Shown: positions 1 to 8,611 of the stretch, piece by piece
Numbering within the stretch: the first letter of the stretch is position 1
Layout of the letters: the number at the start of each line of letters is the position of its first letter
Assembly (NCBI RefSeq): GCF_035917975.1
Contig: NZ_CP109130.1
Location: 1,240,001 to 1,304,000 of the forward strand
Length of the DNA stretch: 64,000 nt
Reading direction: 5' to 3'
DNA from: Streptosporangium sp. NBC_01756
Lineage (GTDB): Bacteria > Actinomycetota > Actinomycetes > Streptosporangiales > Streptosporangiaceae
The notes under the pieces: model-generated
What the model was told of the DNA's origin: nothing
Database searches by the model: none
Seen by the model: only the letters and a program-made list of their open reading frames with translations
Program-made: the position numbers and the translations under genes

Positions 1-828
1 GGAGTAGGTGGTGGTCAGACTCGGGGCGAAGACCGCCGCGGTGACGAAGAGATTGCCGAACGCGGCCACGCCGCCGGCACCCGCCAGCGTCGCGACCACG
101 TCGGGTGACCCGGTGCGCAGCCACATGCCGGCTCCGGCCACGGCCGCCAGCGACGCCGGCACCACCAACAGGGCCACGCACACCAGCAGATCCCGCCGAC
201 CGGCGAGGCCGCGGCTGAAGTCCGGGGCCCGCAGCGCGAAGACCGCGACGTATCCGACGAGGACCGCGACGTCGGGCAGGATCCCGTGGACGTCCGCGGT
301 GACCGGCGGAGCCGGAGGACTCAGCCTGGCCACGCAGAGGGCGACCAGAGCCAGCGCCGCCAGCGTGGTGACGACCGAGATCCGGTTACCCAGCCGGCCC
401 GACGCGTAGGAGGCGGCCAGCACCCCGGCCGCCAGCAGGACGGCTCCAACCGGTCCCGGCAGGGAGGTCACGGTCCCGAGCGAGGCCCCGCCGAGCCCCA
501 CGTTGAAGCCGTTCCAGCCGATCATGGCCAGCGCGAGCAGGACGCCGACCACGGTGCGGGCCACCGGGGGAAGGTAACCGGGCGCGACCTCCGCCAGCGT
601 CCCGCCCTCCCCGTGGGGCGGGCGCAGGCCGAGCAGGCCCTGGCCGTACAGGAGGGCGGCCATGAGCGCGGCGCCGAGCACGATGGCGACCACGGGGACC
701 GCCCCGCCGTGCCGGTCGGCCATCGCGGCCCCCATGGTGAGCGTCGCGGGGGCGGCGCCCAGCCCGAGCCAGGCTCCGGCCACGCCGGTCCATCGCCGCC
801 CGTCCCGATCCGCCGCTGTGGCCGTCAT
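1..828 (-). CDS. NCS1-type nucleobase/cation permease, C-terminus off the left edge
   Basis: The minus frame from an ATG at 828 stays open to base 1 (276 codons, no stop), so the gene is cut by the window edge. The product is a run of hydrophobic helices separated by short loops. It carries WNGFNVGLGG in a helix near residue 100 and APDFSRG in a loop near residue 190; the latter resembles the DFSR/DYSR loop of cytosine/purine/allantoin permeases. The role is probably proton- or sodium-coupled uptake of a nucleobase or related compound. It is divergent from the LacI regulator across a twin operator, so control by that regulator is likely. The family call rests on motif memory only; another multi-helix transporter is possible. 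Confidence 0.6.
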   Translation of the reverse strand, partial: MTATAADRDGRRWTGVAGAWLGLGAAPATLTMGAAMADRHGGAVPVVAIVLGAALMAALLYGQGLLGLRPPHGEGGTLAEVAPGYLPPVARTVVGVLLALAMIGWNGFNVGLGGASLGTVTSLPGPVGAVLLAAGVLAASYASGRLGNRISVVTTLAALALVALCVARLSPPAPPVTADVHGILPDVAVLVGYVAVFALRAPDFSRGLAGRRDLLVCVALLVVPASLAAVAGAGMWLRTGSPDVVATLAGAGGVAAFGNLFVTAAVFAPSLTTTYS

Positions 829-856
829 GCCGGACCGGTCCCCGCGCGCCCGATCG

Positions 857-928
857 GGGCCGGATCACCAGGGGCGTACCGACCAGGATCGGCAGGACCG
901 TACCGGCCGGGATCGGCAGGGCCGTATG
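857..928. repeat. Three tandem copies of a degenerate 24-bp unit
   Basis: Copies lie at 857-880, 881-904 and 905-928. Copies two and three share the core GATCGGCAGG followed by CCGTA. They sit in the gap between the permease start (828) and the LacI gene. The period is a multiple of three, but no convincing gene covers them. Confidence 0.7.
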
Positions 929-1055
929 GAAAGATCGACTTGGCGCCGTCGCAGGCCCGAAGGCCTGGACGGCGCCTCGTGACGGAGGCCAGACTTCTCA
1001 GGGCGAGGGGAGCCCTTGCCATGCCGAACCCTTCGGAACACGGGTCGTCGCGGAT

Positions 1056-1085
1056 ATCGAAAGCGCCTACGTAAGCGCTTTCGAT
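1056..1085. promoter_or_regulatory. LacI-family twin operator in the divergent promoter region
   Basis: An 11-bp inverted repeat, ATCGAAAGCGC at 1056-1066 and GCGCTTTCGAT at 1075-1085, is separated by 8 bp. Inside it the core AAGCGCTT (1073-1080) is the palindromic centre typical of LacI/PurR-family operators (GAAAGCGCTTTC type), with a second half-operator to its left. It lies 45 bp before the regulator start and upstream of the divergent permease, so it probably serves autoregulation and permease control. Confidence 0.75.
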
Positions 1086-1129
1086 TACGATGGCACGTAT
1101 CGCGGGGATGTGACAAGGGGGCCCTTGCG

Positions 1130-2188
1130 GTGGAAACGCGCTCATCCCTCCCACGACTGGTGGACGTCGCCCAGGCCGCGGGAGTCTCCCTGGCGACCGC
1201 CTCCCGCGCGATGACGGGGAGCAGCGGGGTCAGTCCCGCCCTCGCCGCGCACGTCCAGGCCGTCGCCGCCCAGGTGGGCTACGTGCCCAACAGCCACGCC
1301 CGCGCCCTGGCCGGCGGCCAGGCGTCCATGATCGGTCTGATCGTTCACGACGTCGGGGATCCCTACTTCGCCGAGATCGCCCGGAGCGTGCTGCGCGAGA
1401 CCGAGAGCCGCGGCTACATGGCGATGATCAGCCAGACCGAACGCGATCCGCGTGCGGAGCTGTCCCGGATCCGGACGCTGCGGGCCCACCGGGTGAACTC
1501 GATCGTGCTGGCCGGCTCCGGCTACGTCACGGCGAGCGCGGAGGCCGACACCGCCGCCGAAGTGCGCTCCTTCACCGCCGCCGGAGGCCGCGTCGCGGTG
1601 ATCGGCCGCCACCACCTGCCGGCCGACGCGGTACTGCCGGACAACCGCAGAGGCGCGGAGAGCGTCATGCGCCACCTGCTGGATCTCGGGCACCGCCGCA
1701 TCGGCGTGGTCGGCGGCCCGGCGAACATCACCTCGGCAGAGGACCGGCTGGCCGGACTGCGCGACGTGGCCCGAGCCCGGGGGCTGGACTGGGAGTCGGT
1801 CCCGGTGGTCCACGGCGATTTCACCCGGGAGGGCGGGGCCGCCTCGACCTCGCGGCTGATGAGGGAGCACCCCTCTCTGACGGCCGTCGTGGCGCTCAAC
1901 GACCAGATGGCCGTCGGTGCCCTCTTCTGGCTGCTGCGGCAGGGCCGCCTGGTGCCCGGGGAGGTCTCGGTCGCGGGCTTCGACGACATCCCGGTCGCGG
2001 CCGACGTCCACCCGGGGCTGACCACGGTGCGCCTGCCTCTGATCGACATGGGCAGGCAGGCGCTGGAGCTCGTGCTCAGCCCATCGGCCGCCCGGCCCCG
2101 GCGCCGCCGTACCGGCCACGAACTGGTCGTCCGCGCCTCCACCGGCCCCGCACCGGAACGGTCCGGAGCCACCGGACACGCCCGCTGA
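1130..2188 (+). CDS. LacI-family transcriptional regulator
   Basis: A 352-residue protein. The N-terminal LacI helix-turn-helix (residues about 8-30, RLVDVAQAAGVSLATASRA) is followed by a periplasmic-binding-protein-like effector domain ending in the usual dimer core (GYVPN, IGLIVHD, FDDIPVA). The GTG at 1130 is chosen because AAGGGGG lies about 10 bases upstream and it places the HTH at the very N-terminus; a longer frame from 1016 would run through the operator. It probably represses the divergent permease and itself through the 1056-1085 site. The effector is unknown. Confidence 0.9.
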   Translation: METRSSLPRLVDVAQAAGVSLATASRAMTGSSGVSPALAAHVQAVAAQVGYVPNSHARALAGGQASMIGLIVHDVGDPYFAEIARSVLRETESRGYMAMISQTERDPRAELSRIRTLRAHRVNSIVLAGSGYVTASAEADTAAEVRSFTAAGGRVAVIGRHHLPADAVLPDNRRGAESVMRHLLDLGHRRIGVVGGPANITSAEDRLAGLRDVARARGLDWESVPVVHGDFTREGGAASTSRLMREHPSLTAVVALNDQMAVGALFWLLRQGRLVPGEVSVAGFDDIPVAADVHPGLTTVRLPLIDMGRQALELVLSPSAARPRRRRTGHELVVRASTGPAPERSGATGHAR

Positions 2189-2225
2189 CCCGCCACCGTC
2201 GCACGTCGTGGATACGGCAGCGAGG

Positions 2226-3497
2226 TCACGGAGGGCAGGTGTGCTCAGGCTTGCGGGGGTCTGCGGCCGGGGTGGTGTGCGGATGCCCGTCGGTGAGGCC
2301 GGCGGGCCAGCCGCGTTCGAGGAGGCCGGTGACGACGTCAAGGGTGCGGCGCGCGTCGGCAGTGGCGGCGGCGAGATCGGGTATCTGCAGGACATAGCGG
2401 GCCAGGAGCCGGGCGGTCAGGTCATCGGCGGGCAGCGCGGCCTGCTGGGTGATGGCGGCGGTGAGCGGGTCCAGGGCCACAGTCCAGGAGTGGAGGGCGT
2501 AGTCGCGCAGTTCCGGGGTGGCGCGAATCAGATCGAGCACGCGTCGCTCGTCGGGTGTGGGGTTCGATTTGAACGGGCCGCGCTCGGCCATGTGGTCGTG
2601 GAGCGCTCGCAGGATGGTCTGTCCGGGTGAGCGGAGGCGGACGGCGCGGACCAGGGCGGCGACGTGTGCGCCCCGGTCACCGGGGAAGACCAGGCTGGCC
2701 TTGCCGTCGGGGAAGTAGGTGAACAGGGTCGCGATGGAGGTGCCGGCCGCGTCGGCGATCTCGCGGACCCCGACGTTGTCATAGCCGTGGGCGGCGAACA
2801 GCTCCAGCGCGGTCGTGGTGATGGCCTGGCGGGTCTGGGCCTTCTTGCGTTCGCGCAGCCCGGACGGCCGGGCCGGTGACGGCGGTGCCGCGCTGGGCGG
2901 CGGGTGCGGCGTGGCGTGCAGTTCGGGTGCGGGCCGGCCGTGGGTGAGCAGGGTGAAGGCTGCGTCGAGTTCGGCGCGCGGATCGTCGCGCTGCCAGGGC
3001 TGGGTGCGGTCCAGCACGAACCGGGCCACCGCACGGGCGGCGATGTCGGCGCCGGGGGCGTCCGGTCCCGACTGGCGGATCGCTTTGGCCAGTTCTTCCT
3101 CGTGCCGCAGCCACATACGGCGGGCGTAATCGCTCAGCGCCGGGGTGTGGGCGACGAGGTCGAGGAACTCGGCTACGCGCGGGTCGGCGGATTTGTTGCA
3201 GACGCGGGCAAGCAGCCAGGCCCGCAGGGCCTCCAGGACCGATGTTCCCTCGGGGCGGTCGCGGACGGAGGAGATGAGACCGGCCTGGACGTCGTCCTCC
3301 TCGTCGAAAACCAGGGACTCCTTGGTCGGAAAGTGCTTGAACAGCCCGCTCATCGACACGTCCGCGGCCTCGGCGACGTCCTTGACAGCGACCTGGTCGA
3401 AGCCGCGTTCAAGGAACAACTCCAGCGCGGCGTCGGCGATCGCCTGCCTGGTGCGGGCTTTCTTGCGTTCCCTGCGTCCCGTGGTGGCCTCGGTCAT
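2226..3497 (-). CDS. Tandem TetR-family repressor: two complete TetR units in one chain
   Basis: A 423-residue protein holding two TetR regulators head to tail. Each begins with the same basic entry (RRERKKARTRQAI near residue 8; LRERKKAQTRQAI near residue 212) followed by a TetR HTH (VKDVAEAADVSMSGLFKHFP and VREIADAAGTSIATLFTYFP) and its own helical ligand domain. A Pro/Ala-rich linker (about residues 190-210) joins them. Ordinary TetR proteins are about 200 residues, so this is a duplication-fusion acting as a covalent pseudodimer. It is divergent from a TetX-like monooxygenase, with an inverted repeat between them, so it likely represses that gene. No strong ribosome site is seen at its ATG. 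Confidence 0.92.
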   Translation of the reverse strand: MTEATTGRRERKKARTRQAIADAALELFLERGFDQVAVKDVAEAADVSMSGLFKHFPTKESLVFDEEDDVQAGLISSVRDRPEGTSVLEALRAWLLARVCNKSADPRVAEFLDLVAHTPALSDYARRMWLRHEEELAKAIRQSGPDAPGADIAARAVARFVLDRTQPWQRDDPRAELDAAFTLLTHGRPAPELHATPHPPPSAAPPSPARPSGLRERKKAQTRQAITTTALELFAAHGYDNVGVREIADAAGTSIATLFTYFPDGKASLVFPGDRGAHVAALVRAVRLRSPGQTILRALHDHMAERGPFKSNPTPDERRVLDLIRATPELRDYALHSWTVALDPLTAAITQQAALPADDLTARLLARYVLQIPDLAAATADARRTLDVVTGLLERGWPAGLTDGHPHTTPAADPRKPEHTCPP

Positions 3498-3523
3498 GCA
3501 GCCAGTCTACCGGCACTGACCGG

Positions 3524-3547
3524 AACAACTCCCTCAGTAGAGTTGTT
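3524..3547. promoter_or_regulatory. Probable operator of the tandem TetR
   Basis: Perfect inverted repeat AACAACTC (3524-3531) / GAGTTGTT (3540-3547) with an 8-bp spacer, located between the divergent starts at 3497 and 3610. The 24-bp size suits a TetR dimer, or here one double-TetR chain. Confidence 0.7.
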
Positions 3548-3609
3548 ACAGTTTCAGAGCAACGACACAAATATGCTTGTTTCTGCACCCTGAACGAGGA
3601 ATCACCACT

Positions 3610-4752
3610 ATGACCACTCCGCACCACCCCATCGCGATCATCGGCGCCGGCCTCGGCGGCCTGACCCTGGCACGCGTCCTACGCACCCACGGCATCCAGG
3701 CGACCGTGTTCGACCTGGAAGCCGGCAGGCACGTCCGCACCCAGGGCGGCATGCTCGACATCCACCACGACTCCGGGCAGATCGCACTGCGCGCCGCCGG
3801 CCTGTATGAGCCGTTCCGCGCGATCATCCACCCGGGCGGCCAGGCGATGCGCCTGCTGGACCGCAACGCCGGCGTCGCCCTGCAGGAGGAGGACGACGGC
3901 ACCGGCGACCGACCCGAGGTCGACCGCGGCCGGCTACGCGACCTGCTCCTGGACGCCCTGCCCGCGGACACCATCCGCTGGGGCGCCAAGGCCACCGGCG
4001 CCCGCCCGCTGGGCGAGGGCCGCCACGAGGTGGCCTTCGCCGACGGCAGCACCATCACGACCGACCTGCTGGTCGGCGCGGACGGCGCCTGGTCCAGGAT
4101 CCGGCCGCTGGTCTCGCCCGCGAGCCCTGCCTACACCGGGATCTCCTTCGTCGAGCTCGACCTGCTGGAGGCCGACAGGCGCCACCCCGACAGCGCCACT
4201 TTCATCGGCGGCGGCTTCTTCATCGCCCTGGACGGCGAGCGGGGATTCCTCGCCCACCGCGAGCACGACGGCAGCCTGCACGTCTACACCGCCTTGCGGG
4301 CGGAGCAGGACTGGCTGGACGGCATCGACTTCACCGACCCCGCCGCCGCCAAGACCGCGTTGCTGACCTGCTTCACGGACTGGGACACGGCTTTCCGGAC
4401 ACTGATCGCCGAGGCCGACGGCGCCTTGGTGCCGCGCCGTATCCACGCGCTGCCCATCGGACACCGCTGGGAGCGCGTCCCCGGCGTCACGCTGCTGGGC
4501 GATGCCGCGCATCTGATGTCCCCGTTCGCCGGTGAGGGCGCCAACCTCGCCATGCTCGACGGGGCCGAACTCGGCCAGGCCATCGCCGACCACCCCGGCG
4601 ACATCGAGACCGCCCTGGCCATCTACGAGAAGGCGCTCTTCCCCCGCGGCCAGGCTTCGGCCGGCGAGTCGGCCGCGTCGCTGGAGCTGATGTTCGGCCC
4701 CGACCCCGTCACCCGCCTCACGGAGATGTTCACCGACCAGCCGCAGAACTGA
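3610..4752 (+). CDS. FAD-dependent monooxygenase, TetX-like
   Basis: A 380-residue class A flavoprotein monooxygenase. The N-terminal Rossmann motif is GAGLGG (about residues 11-16), and the second FAD signature GDAAHLMSPFAGEGANLAM begins near residue 297, the form typical of TetX-type hydroxylases. The ATG at 3610 follows GAGGA by 9 bases. Known relatives hydroxylate aromatic or polyketide substrates with NADPH and O2, and some inactivate tetracyclines. A drug-modifying role is inferred from the divergent TetR and the downstream flavin reductase. The substrate cannot be read from the sequence. Confidence 0.88.
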   Translation: MTTPHHPIAIIGAGLGGLTLARVLRTHGIQATVFDLEAGRHVRTQGGMLDIHHDSGQIALRAAGLYEPFRAIIHPGGQAMRLLDRNAGVALQEEDDGTGDRPEVDRGRLRDLLLDALPADTIRWGAKATGARPLGEGRHEVAFADGSTITTDLLVGADGAWSRIRPLVSPASPAYTGISFVELDLLEADRRHPDSATFIGGGFFIALDGERGFLAHREHDGSLHVYTALRAEQDWLDGIDFTDPAAAKTALLTCFTDWDTAFRTLIAEADGALVPRRIHALPIGHRWERVPGVTLLGDAAHLMSPFAGEGANLAMLDGAELGQAIADHPGDIETALAIYEKALFPRGQASAGESAASLELMFGPDPVTRLTEMFTDQPQN

Positions 4753-4820
4753 CCACCCGGGCCGCTGCCGGGCCCGGCAGCGGCCACCTTCCCCCGCAAT
4801 GTCACCAGAGAGGAAACACC

Positions 4821-5402
4821 GTGATCACGATCGCTGTCGTCCTGGCCAGCACCCGCCCCGGCCGCCGCGGCCAGGCCGTCGCCGACTGGGTCATCAAGCA
4901 CGCCGCCCAGCGTGAGGACGCCCGCTTCGAGCTGGTCGACCTCGCCGAGTTCGACCTGCCCGACCTGGACAAGCCGCTGCCGCCCGCCACCGGCCGCTAC
5001 ACCCACGACCACACCAGGTCCTGGGCCCAGACCGTGGCCGGCTACGACGGGTTCCTCTTCGTCACCCCTGAGTACAACCACTCCGCCCCCGGCAAGCTCA
5101 AGAACGCCCTCGACCGCGTCCACGCCGAGTGGCACAACAAGGCGGCCGGTTTCGTCTCCTACGGCTTCGACGGCGGCGTGCGCGCCGTCGAAGCGCTCCG
5201 CCCCGTGCTGGGCGCCCTGCAGGTCGCCGACGTCGCCGCCCAGGTCGCCCTCAGCCTGCACCACGACTTCACCGGCTTCACCGAGTTCACCCCCGCCGAC
5301 CACCAGACCGCCGCGCTGGCCACCACCCTCGACCAGCTCGCCGCCTGGTCCACCGCGCTGGCCACGCTGCGCACGACGAACACCACCGCCTTTACAATGT
5401 AG
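4821..5402 (+). CDS. NADPH-dependent FMN reductase (flavodoxin-fold)
   Basis: A 193-residue protein with the N-terminal phosphate loop STRPGRRG (about residues 10-17) and the flavin-binding TPEYNHS near residue 82, both diagnostic of the NADPH-dependent FMN reductase family. The GTG start follows GAGGAAAC. It is 68 bases downstream of the TetX-like gene and probably co-transcribed. It could supply reduced flavin or detoxify quinones in the same response. About 50 bases beyond its stop the tail of the molybdenum subunit gene begins on the other strand. Confidence 0.88.
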   Translation: MITIAVVLASTRPGRRGQAVADWVIKHAAQREDARFELVDLAEFDLPDLDKPLPPATGRYTHDHTRSWAQTVAGYDGFLFVTPEYNHSAPGKLKNALDRVHAEWHNKAAGFVSYGFDGGVRAVEALRPVLGALQVADVAAQVALSLHHDFTGFTEFTPADHQTAALATTLDQLAAWSTALATLRTTNTTAFTM

Positions 5403-5454
5403 ATTATTTTATCGATCCGATGGGACGCCCTTCCGCGTCACGGCCGGCCCCGGC

Positions 5455-7842
5455 TCAGCCGGCTGAGCGGCGCAGGTCGAACAGCTCCGACGGCGAGATC
5501 GGCATCCGGTCGATCCCGATGCCCTCGGCGTCCTCGACGGCCGAGGCGATCACCGCCGACACCGGGATGACCCCGGCCTCGCCGGCCCCCTTGATCCCCA
5601 GGGGGTTGAGCGGCGACGGGGTCTCCAGGTGGGCGGTCTCGATGAAGGGCACCTCGGTGGCGTAGGGCATCAGGAAGTCCATGAACGAGGCGTTCAGCAG
5701 CTGGCCGTGCCCGTCGTAGACCATCCGCTCGTACAGCGCACCGCCCACGCCCTGGGCGACGCCGCCGTGGATCTGCCCCTCGACGATCATCGGGTTGATC
5801 AGGTGGCCGCAGTCGTGGACGACGGCGTACCGCAGGATACGGATCTCGGCCGTCAGCGGATCGGTCTCGACGATCGCCGCGTGCATGCCGGAGGCGAAGG
5901 TCGAGCGGAGCGGCGAGTAGTAGTCGCGCCCCTCCAGCCCCGGCTCCTCCCCCTCCGCGACCGGCGGTCGTTCGAAGGACGACGCCCCCGCGAACTGGGT
6001 CGCCCGGGCCGCCTCGGCGTCGAAGGCGTAACGCAGGGGATTGGACAGCACCGCCACGGTCGCCAGCGGGATCGAGGCGCCGGGCGAGCCCACCACCCGC
6101 ACCTCACCGCCGACGATCTCCAGGTCGCCGGGATCGGCCTCCAGCGCGTCGGCGGCGATCCGCAGGGCCTTCTCCCTGACCTTGCGGCACGCCAGCGCGA
6201 TCGCGTTCCCGCTCATCACCGCGGCCCGCGAGGCGAACGTGCCGACCGCGTAGCCGAACCTGCGGGTGTCGCCGGTCACCACCGAGACCCGTTCCAGGGG
6301 CACCCCGAGCTCGGTCGCGGCTATCTGGGCGAACACGGTCTCATGGCCCTGCCCCTGGGAGGTGAGCCCGGTGGAGACGTGCACCCGGCCGTCGGAGGTG
6401 ACCTGGACGTGACCGCCCTCGTACGGCCCGACACCGGTGCCCTCGACGTAGCAGCCGATGCCGATGCCGATGCTGCGCCCCTCGGCCGCCGCCTGGGCCT
6501 TCAGCGCGGGGAAGGAGTCCCAGCCGATGAGTTCCTTGAGCATCCGCAGCGATTCGGGGTAGTCGCCGCTGTCGTAGATCAGCGGGCGGCCGTCCTGGAA
6601 GATCAGCCCCTGGTCGTAGGGGAACTCGTCGGGCTGGATGAAGTTGACCGCGCGCACCGCCGTACGGTCGGCTCCCAGATACGCGGCGATGCGGTCCATC
6701 GTCCGCTCCATGCAGAAGACGGCCTGCGGGCGGCCGGCTCCCCGGTAGGGCGTGACCTGCACGGTGTTGGTGTAGATCGAGGAGAATTCGACCCGGTAGG
6801 CACCGAGCCGGTAGGGGCCCGGGAGCTGGGTGGAGGTGATGATCGGCACGATGATCCCGTACGGGGTGTAGGCACCGTGATCGTGCAGGATGGTCACATC
6901 CAGACCGAGCACCCGGCCGTCGTCGTCGAAACCGACCCGGACGGTGTGCACCTGGGCCCGTTCGTGCGCCGAGGAGACGAAGTGCTCACGGCGGTCCTCG
7001 GTCCACTTGACCTCACGCCCCAGCGCGATGGCCGCCCAGGGGACCAGCAGCTCCTCCGGCCACGGGTGCACGATCTTGACTCCGAAACCGCCGCCCACAT
7101 CGGGCGCGATCACCTCGACCTTGGGCAGCGGCAGGCCGAGCCTGGCCGCGACGGCCATCCGGACACTGGTGGAGGTCTGGGTGCTGGAGTACACGCGCAG
7201 GGACTCGTCGTCGGCGTCCCATCGGGCGTACACGCCCCGCCCTTCGAGCGGCATCGACGCGCTGCGCTCGATGTCGAGCCGGAAGGACAGCGTGTGCGGC
7301 GCCGCCTCGATCGTCTCCCGTGCGCCGAGCCCGGCGGCCGACGGCACCTCCTGGACCAGGTGCGCACCGACGTTGCCCGGCACGTCCTCGTGGACGAGCC
7401 GCGCGGACTGCACCGCCTCCTCCACCCCGACCACCGGCTTGAGGACCTCGTAGTCGACCCGGATGAGCGCGCAGGCGTCCTCGGCGAGGTAGCGGTCGCG
7501 GGCGACGACCATCACGACGGGCTCACCCACATGCCTGACCAGGTCACGGGCGAGCGGATGGGCGGTGCGGCCATGGGTCAGCGCCGGGTGCGGGATGAGC
7601 AGCGGCAGCGGCTGGGCGAGCAGGTCGGGCAGATCCTCCCAGGTGTAGATCGCCACCAGCCCGTCCACGTCGAGGGCGGCCGACACGTCGACGTCGCGGA
7701 TCCGGGCGTGCGCGTGCGGGGACCGGACGAACGCCGCCTCCAGCGCGTGCGCGCCGAGATCGTCCAGGAAGCGTCCCTGACCGGTGAGCAGCCGGGGATC
7801 CTCCCGCCGGCGCACCGGCTCGCCGAACAGCTTCGTCGTCAT
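5455..7842 (-). CDS. Xanthine/aldehyde dehydrogenase-type molybdenum subunit
   Basis: A 795-residue molybdopterin-binding large subunit of the xanthine oxidase family. Domain order is Ald_Xan_dh_C (about residues 15-125) then the molybdenum-binding halves. Motifs: PYRGAGRPQ near residue 363, the form II type rather than AYRCSFR of true CO dehydrogenase; QGQGHE near 496; and GIKGAGEAG near 748, whose Glu is the catalytic base. It is the last gene of an operon after permease, FAD and 2Fe-2S genes, next to PucR and allantoin-pathway genes. Xanthine or hypoxanthine is therefore the likeliest substrate. Substrate identity is inference from context. Confidence 0.88.
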   Translation of the reverse strand: MTTKLFGEPVRRREDPRLLTGQGRFLDDLGAHALEAAFVRSPHAHARIRDVDVSAALDVDGLVAIYTWEDLPDLLAQPLPLLIPHPALTHGRTAHPLARDLVRHVGEPVVMVVARDRYLAEDACALIRVDYEVLKPVVGVEEAVQSARLVHEDVPGNVGAHLVQEVPSAAGLGARETIEAAPHTLSFRLDIERSASMPLEGRGVYARWDADDESLRVYSSTQTSTSVRMAVAARLGLPLPKVEVIAPDVGGGFGVKIVHPWPEELLVPWAAIALGREVKWTEDRREHFVSSAHERAQVHTVRVGFDDDGRVLGLDVTILHDHGAYTPYGIIVPIITSTQLPGPYRLGAYRVEFSSIYTNTVQVTPYRGAGRPQAVFCMERTMDRIAAYLGADRTAVRAVNFIQPDEFPYDQGLIFQDGRPLIYDSGDYPESLRMLKELIGWDSFPALKAQAAAEGRSIGIGIGCYVEGTGVGPYEGGHVQVTSDGRVHVSTGLTSQGQGHETVFAQIAATELGVPLERVSVVTGDTRRFGYAVGTFASRAAVMSGNAIALACRKVREKALRIAADALEADPGDLEIVGGEVRVVGSPGASIPLATVAVLSNPLRYAFDAEAARATQFAGASSFERPPVAEGEEPGLEGRDYYSPLRSTFASGMHAAIVETDPLTAEIRILRYAVVHDCGHLINPMIVEGQIHGGVAQGVGGALYERMVYDGHGQLLNASFMDFLMPYATEVPFIETAHLETPSPLNPLGIKGAGEAGVIPVSAVIASAVEDAEGIGIDRMPISPSELFDLRRSAG

Positions 7843-7887
7843 GCCGCCCCCACCCGGCGCCTCACCGGAACGTGACGGCCTGACGTG

Positions 7888-7980
7888 CCGTGCCTCCCGG
7901 CCCGCTCACGTCCATGAACACCGCCGTGCCTCCCGGCCCGCTCACGTCCATGAACACCGCTGCGCCTCCCGGCCCGCTCG
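7888..7980. repeat. 36-bp direct repeat, about 2.6 copies
   Basis: Units begin at 7888, 7924 and 7960 (the last incomplete and diverged). The shared core is TGCCTCCCGGCCCGCTCACG. They lie in the 148-base gap between the 2Fe-2S and molybdenum subunit genes, inside the operon transcript. No spacer variation is seen, so this is a simple tandem duplication. Confidence 0.8.
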
Positions 7981-7990
7981 CTTCGCTCGT

Positions 7991-8473
7991 TCACGACTCC
8001 TCCGCCATGATCTCAGCCGCGCGGTGAACGGACTTGACGATGTTCTGGTACCCCGTACACCGGCACAGGTTGCCGGAGATGCCCTCCAGCACCTCCTCAC
8101 CCGTCGGCGACGGGTTGTCACGCAGCAGAGCGGTGACGGTGCACAGGAAACCCGGCGTGCAGAACCCGCACTGCAGGCCGTGGCACTCGGTGAAGGCCCG
8201 CTGCACCGGCGACATCGCACCGTCGGGGGCGGCGAGCCCCTCCACCGTGGTGATGTCGTGCCCGTCCACGGTGACCGCGAACGTCAGGCAGGACCGGACC
8301 GGCTCGCCGTCCAGCAGCACCGTGCAGCACCCACACACCCCGTGCTCACATCCGACGTGCGTGCCGGTCAGACCCAGATCGTGCCGGAGACAGTCCGACA
8401 GCAACCGCCGTCCCGGCACCTCGACCTGCCGGACCACGCCGTTCACGGTCAGTGTGATCGCGATGTCCGTCAC
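7991..8473 (-). CDS. 2Fe-2S subunit of xanthine dehydrogenase-type enzyme
   Basis: A 160-residue two-cluster ferredoxin subunit. The N-terminal plant-type cluster is bound by Cys42, Cys47, Cys50 (CEHGVCGCC) and Cys62; the C-terminal cluster by Cys102, Cys105 (QCGFC), Cys137 and Cys139 (NLCRCTGY). Full family length with all eight ligands present. It passes electrons between the molybdenum and FAD subunits. It lies between those two genes in the operon, 138 bases after the FAD subunit gene. Confidence 0.95.
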   Translation of the reverse strand: MTDIAITLTVNGVVRQVEVPGRRLLSDCLRHDLGLTGTHVGCEHGVCGCCTVLLDGEPVRSCLTFAVTVDGHDITTVEGLAAPDGAMSPVQRAFTECHGLQCGFCTPGFLCTVTALLRDNPSPTGEEVLEGISGNLCRCTGYQNIVKSVHRAAEIMAEES

Positions 8474-8510
8474 CGGCCGGCCCCTTCCCGTCCGCCGTCT
8501 CCACGGCCCC

Positions 8511-8611
8511 GCCCCCTGGCTCGTCCCACCCCGGCCGGTTCCACGCCGGCCGGTGGTCTCACCCCTGCCCGTCCCACACCGGCCCGTCTCACCTCGGCCC
8601 GCCGGTCCCGC
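8511..8611. repeat. Degenerate short C-rich repeats between operon genes
   Basis: The gap between the FAD and 2Fe-2S genes holds several imperfect copies of a CCCGTCCCACACCGGC-like unit of about 15 bases. No coding frame or hairpin of clear function is evident. Confidence 0.5.

Noticed and set aside
5629-7875. 748-codon open frame on the plus strand
   Set aside because: It is antisense to the molybdenum subunit gene, His/Arg/Gly-rich with no family motif; a GC-driven shadow.
7888-7980. Possible CRISPR from 36-bp repeat period
   Set aside because: The units abut directly with no variable spacers, and no cas gene is near.
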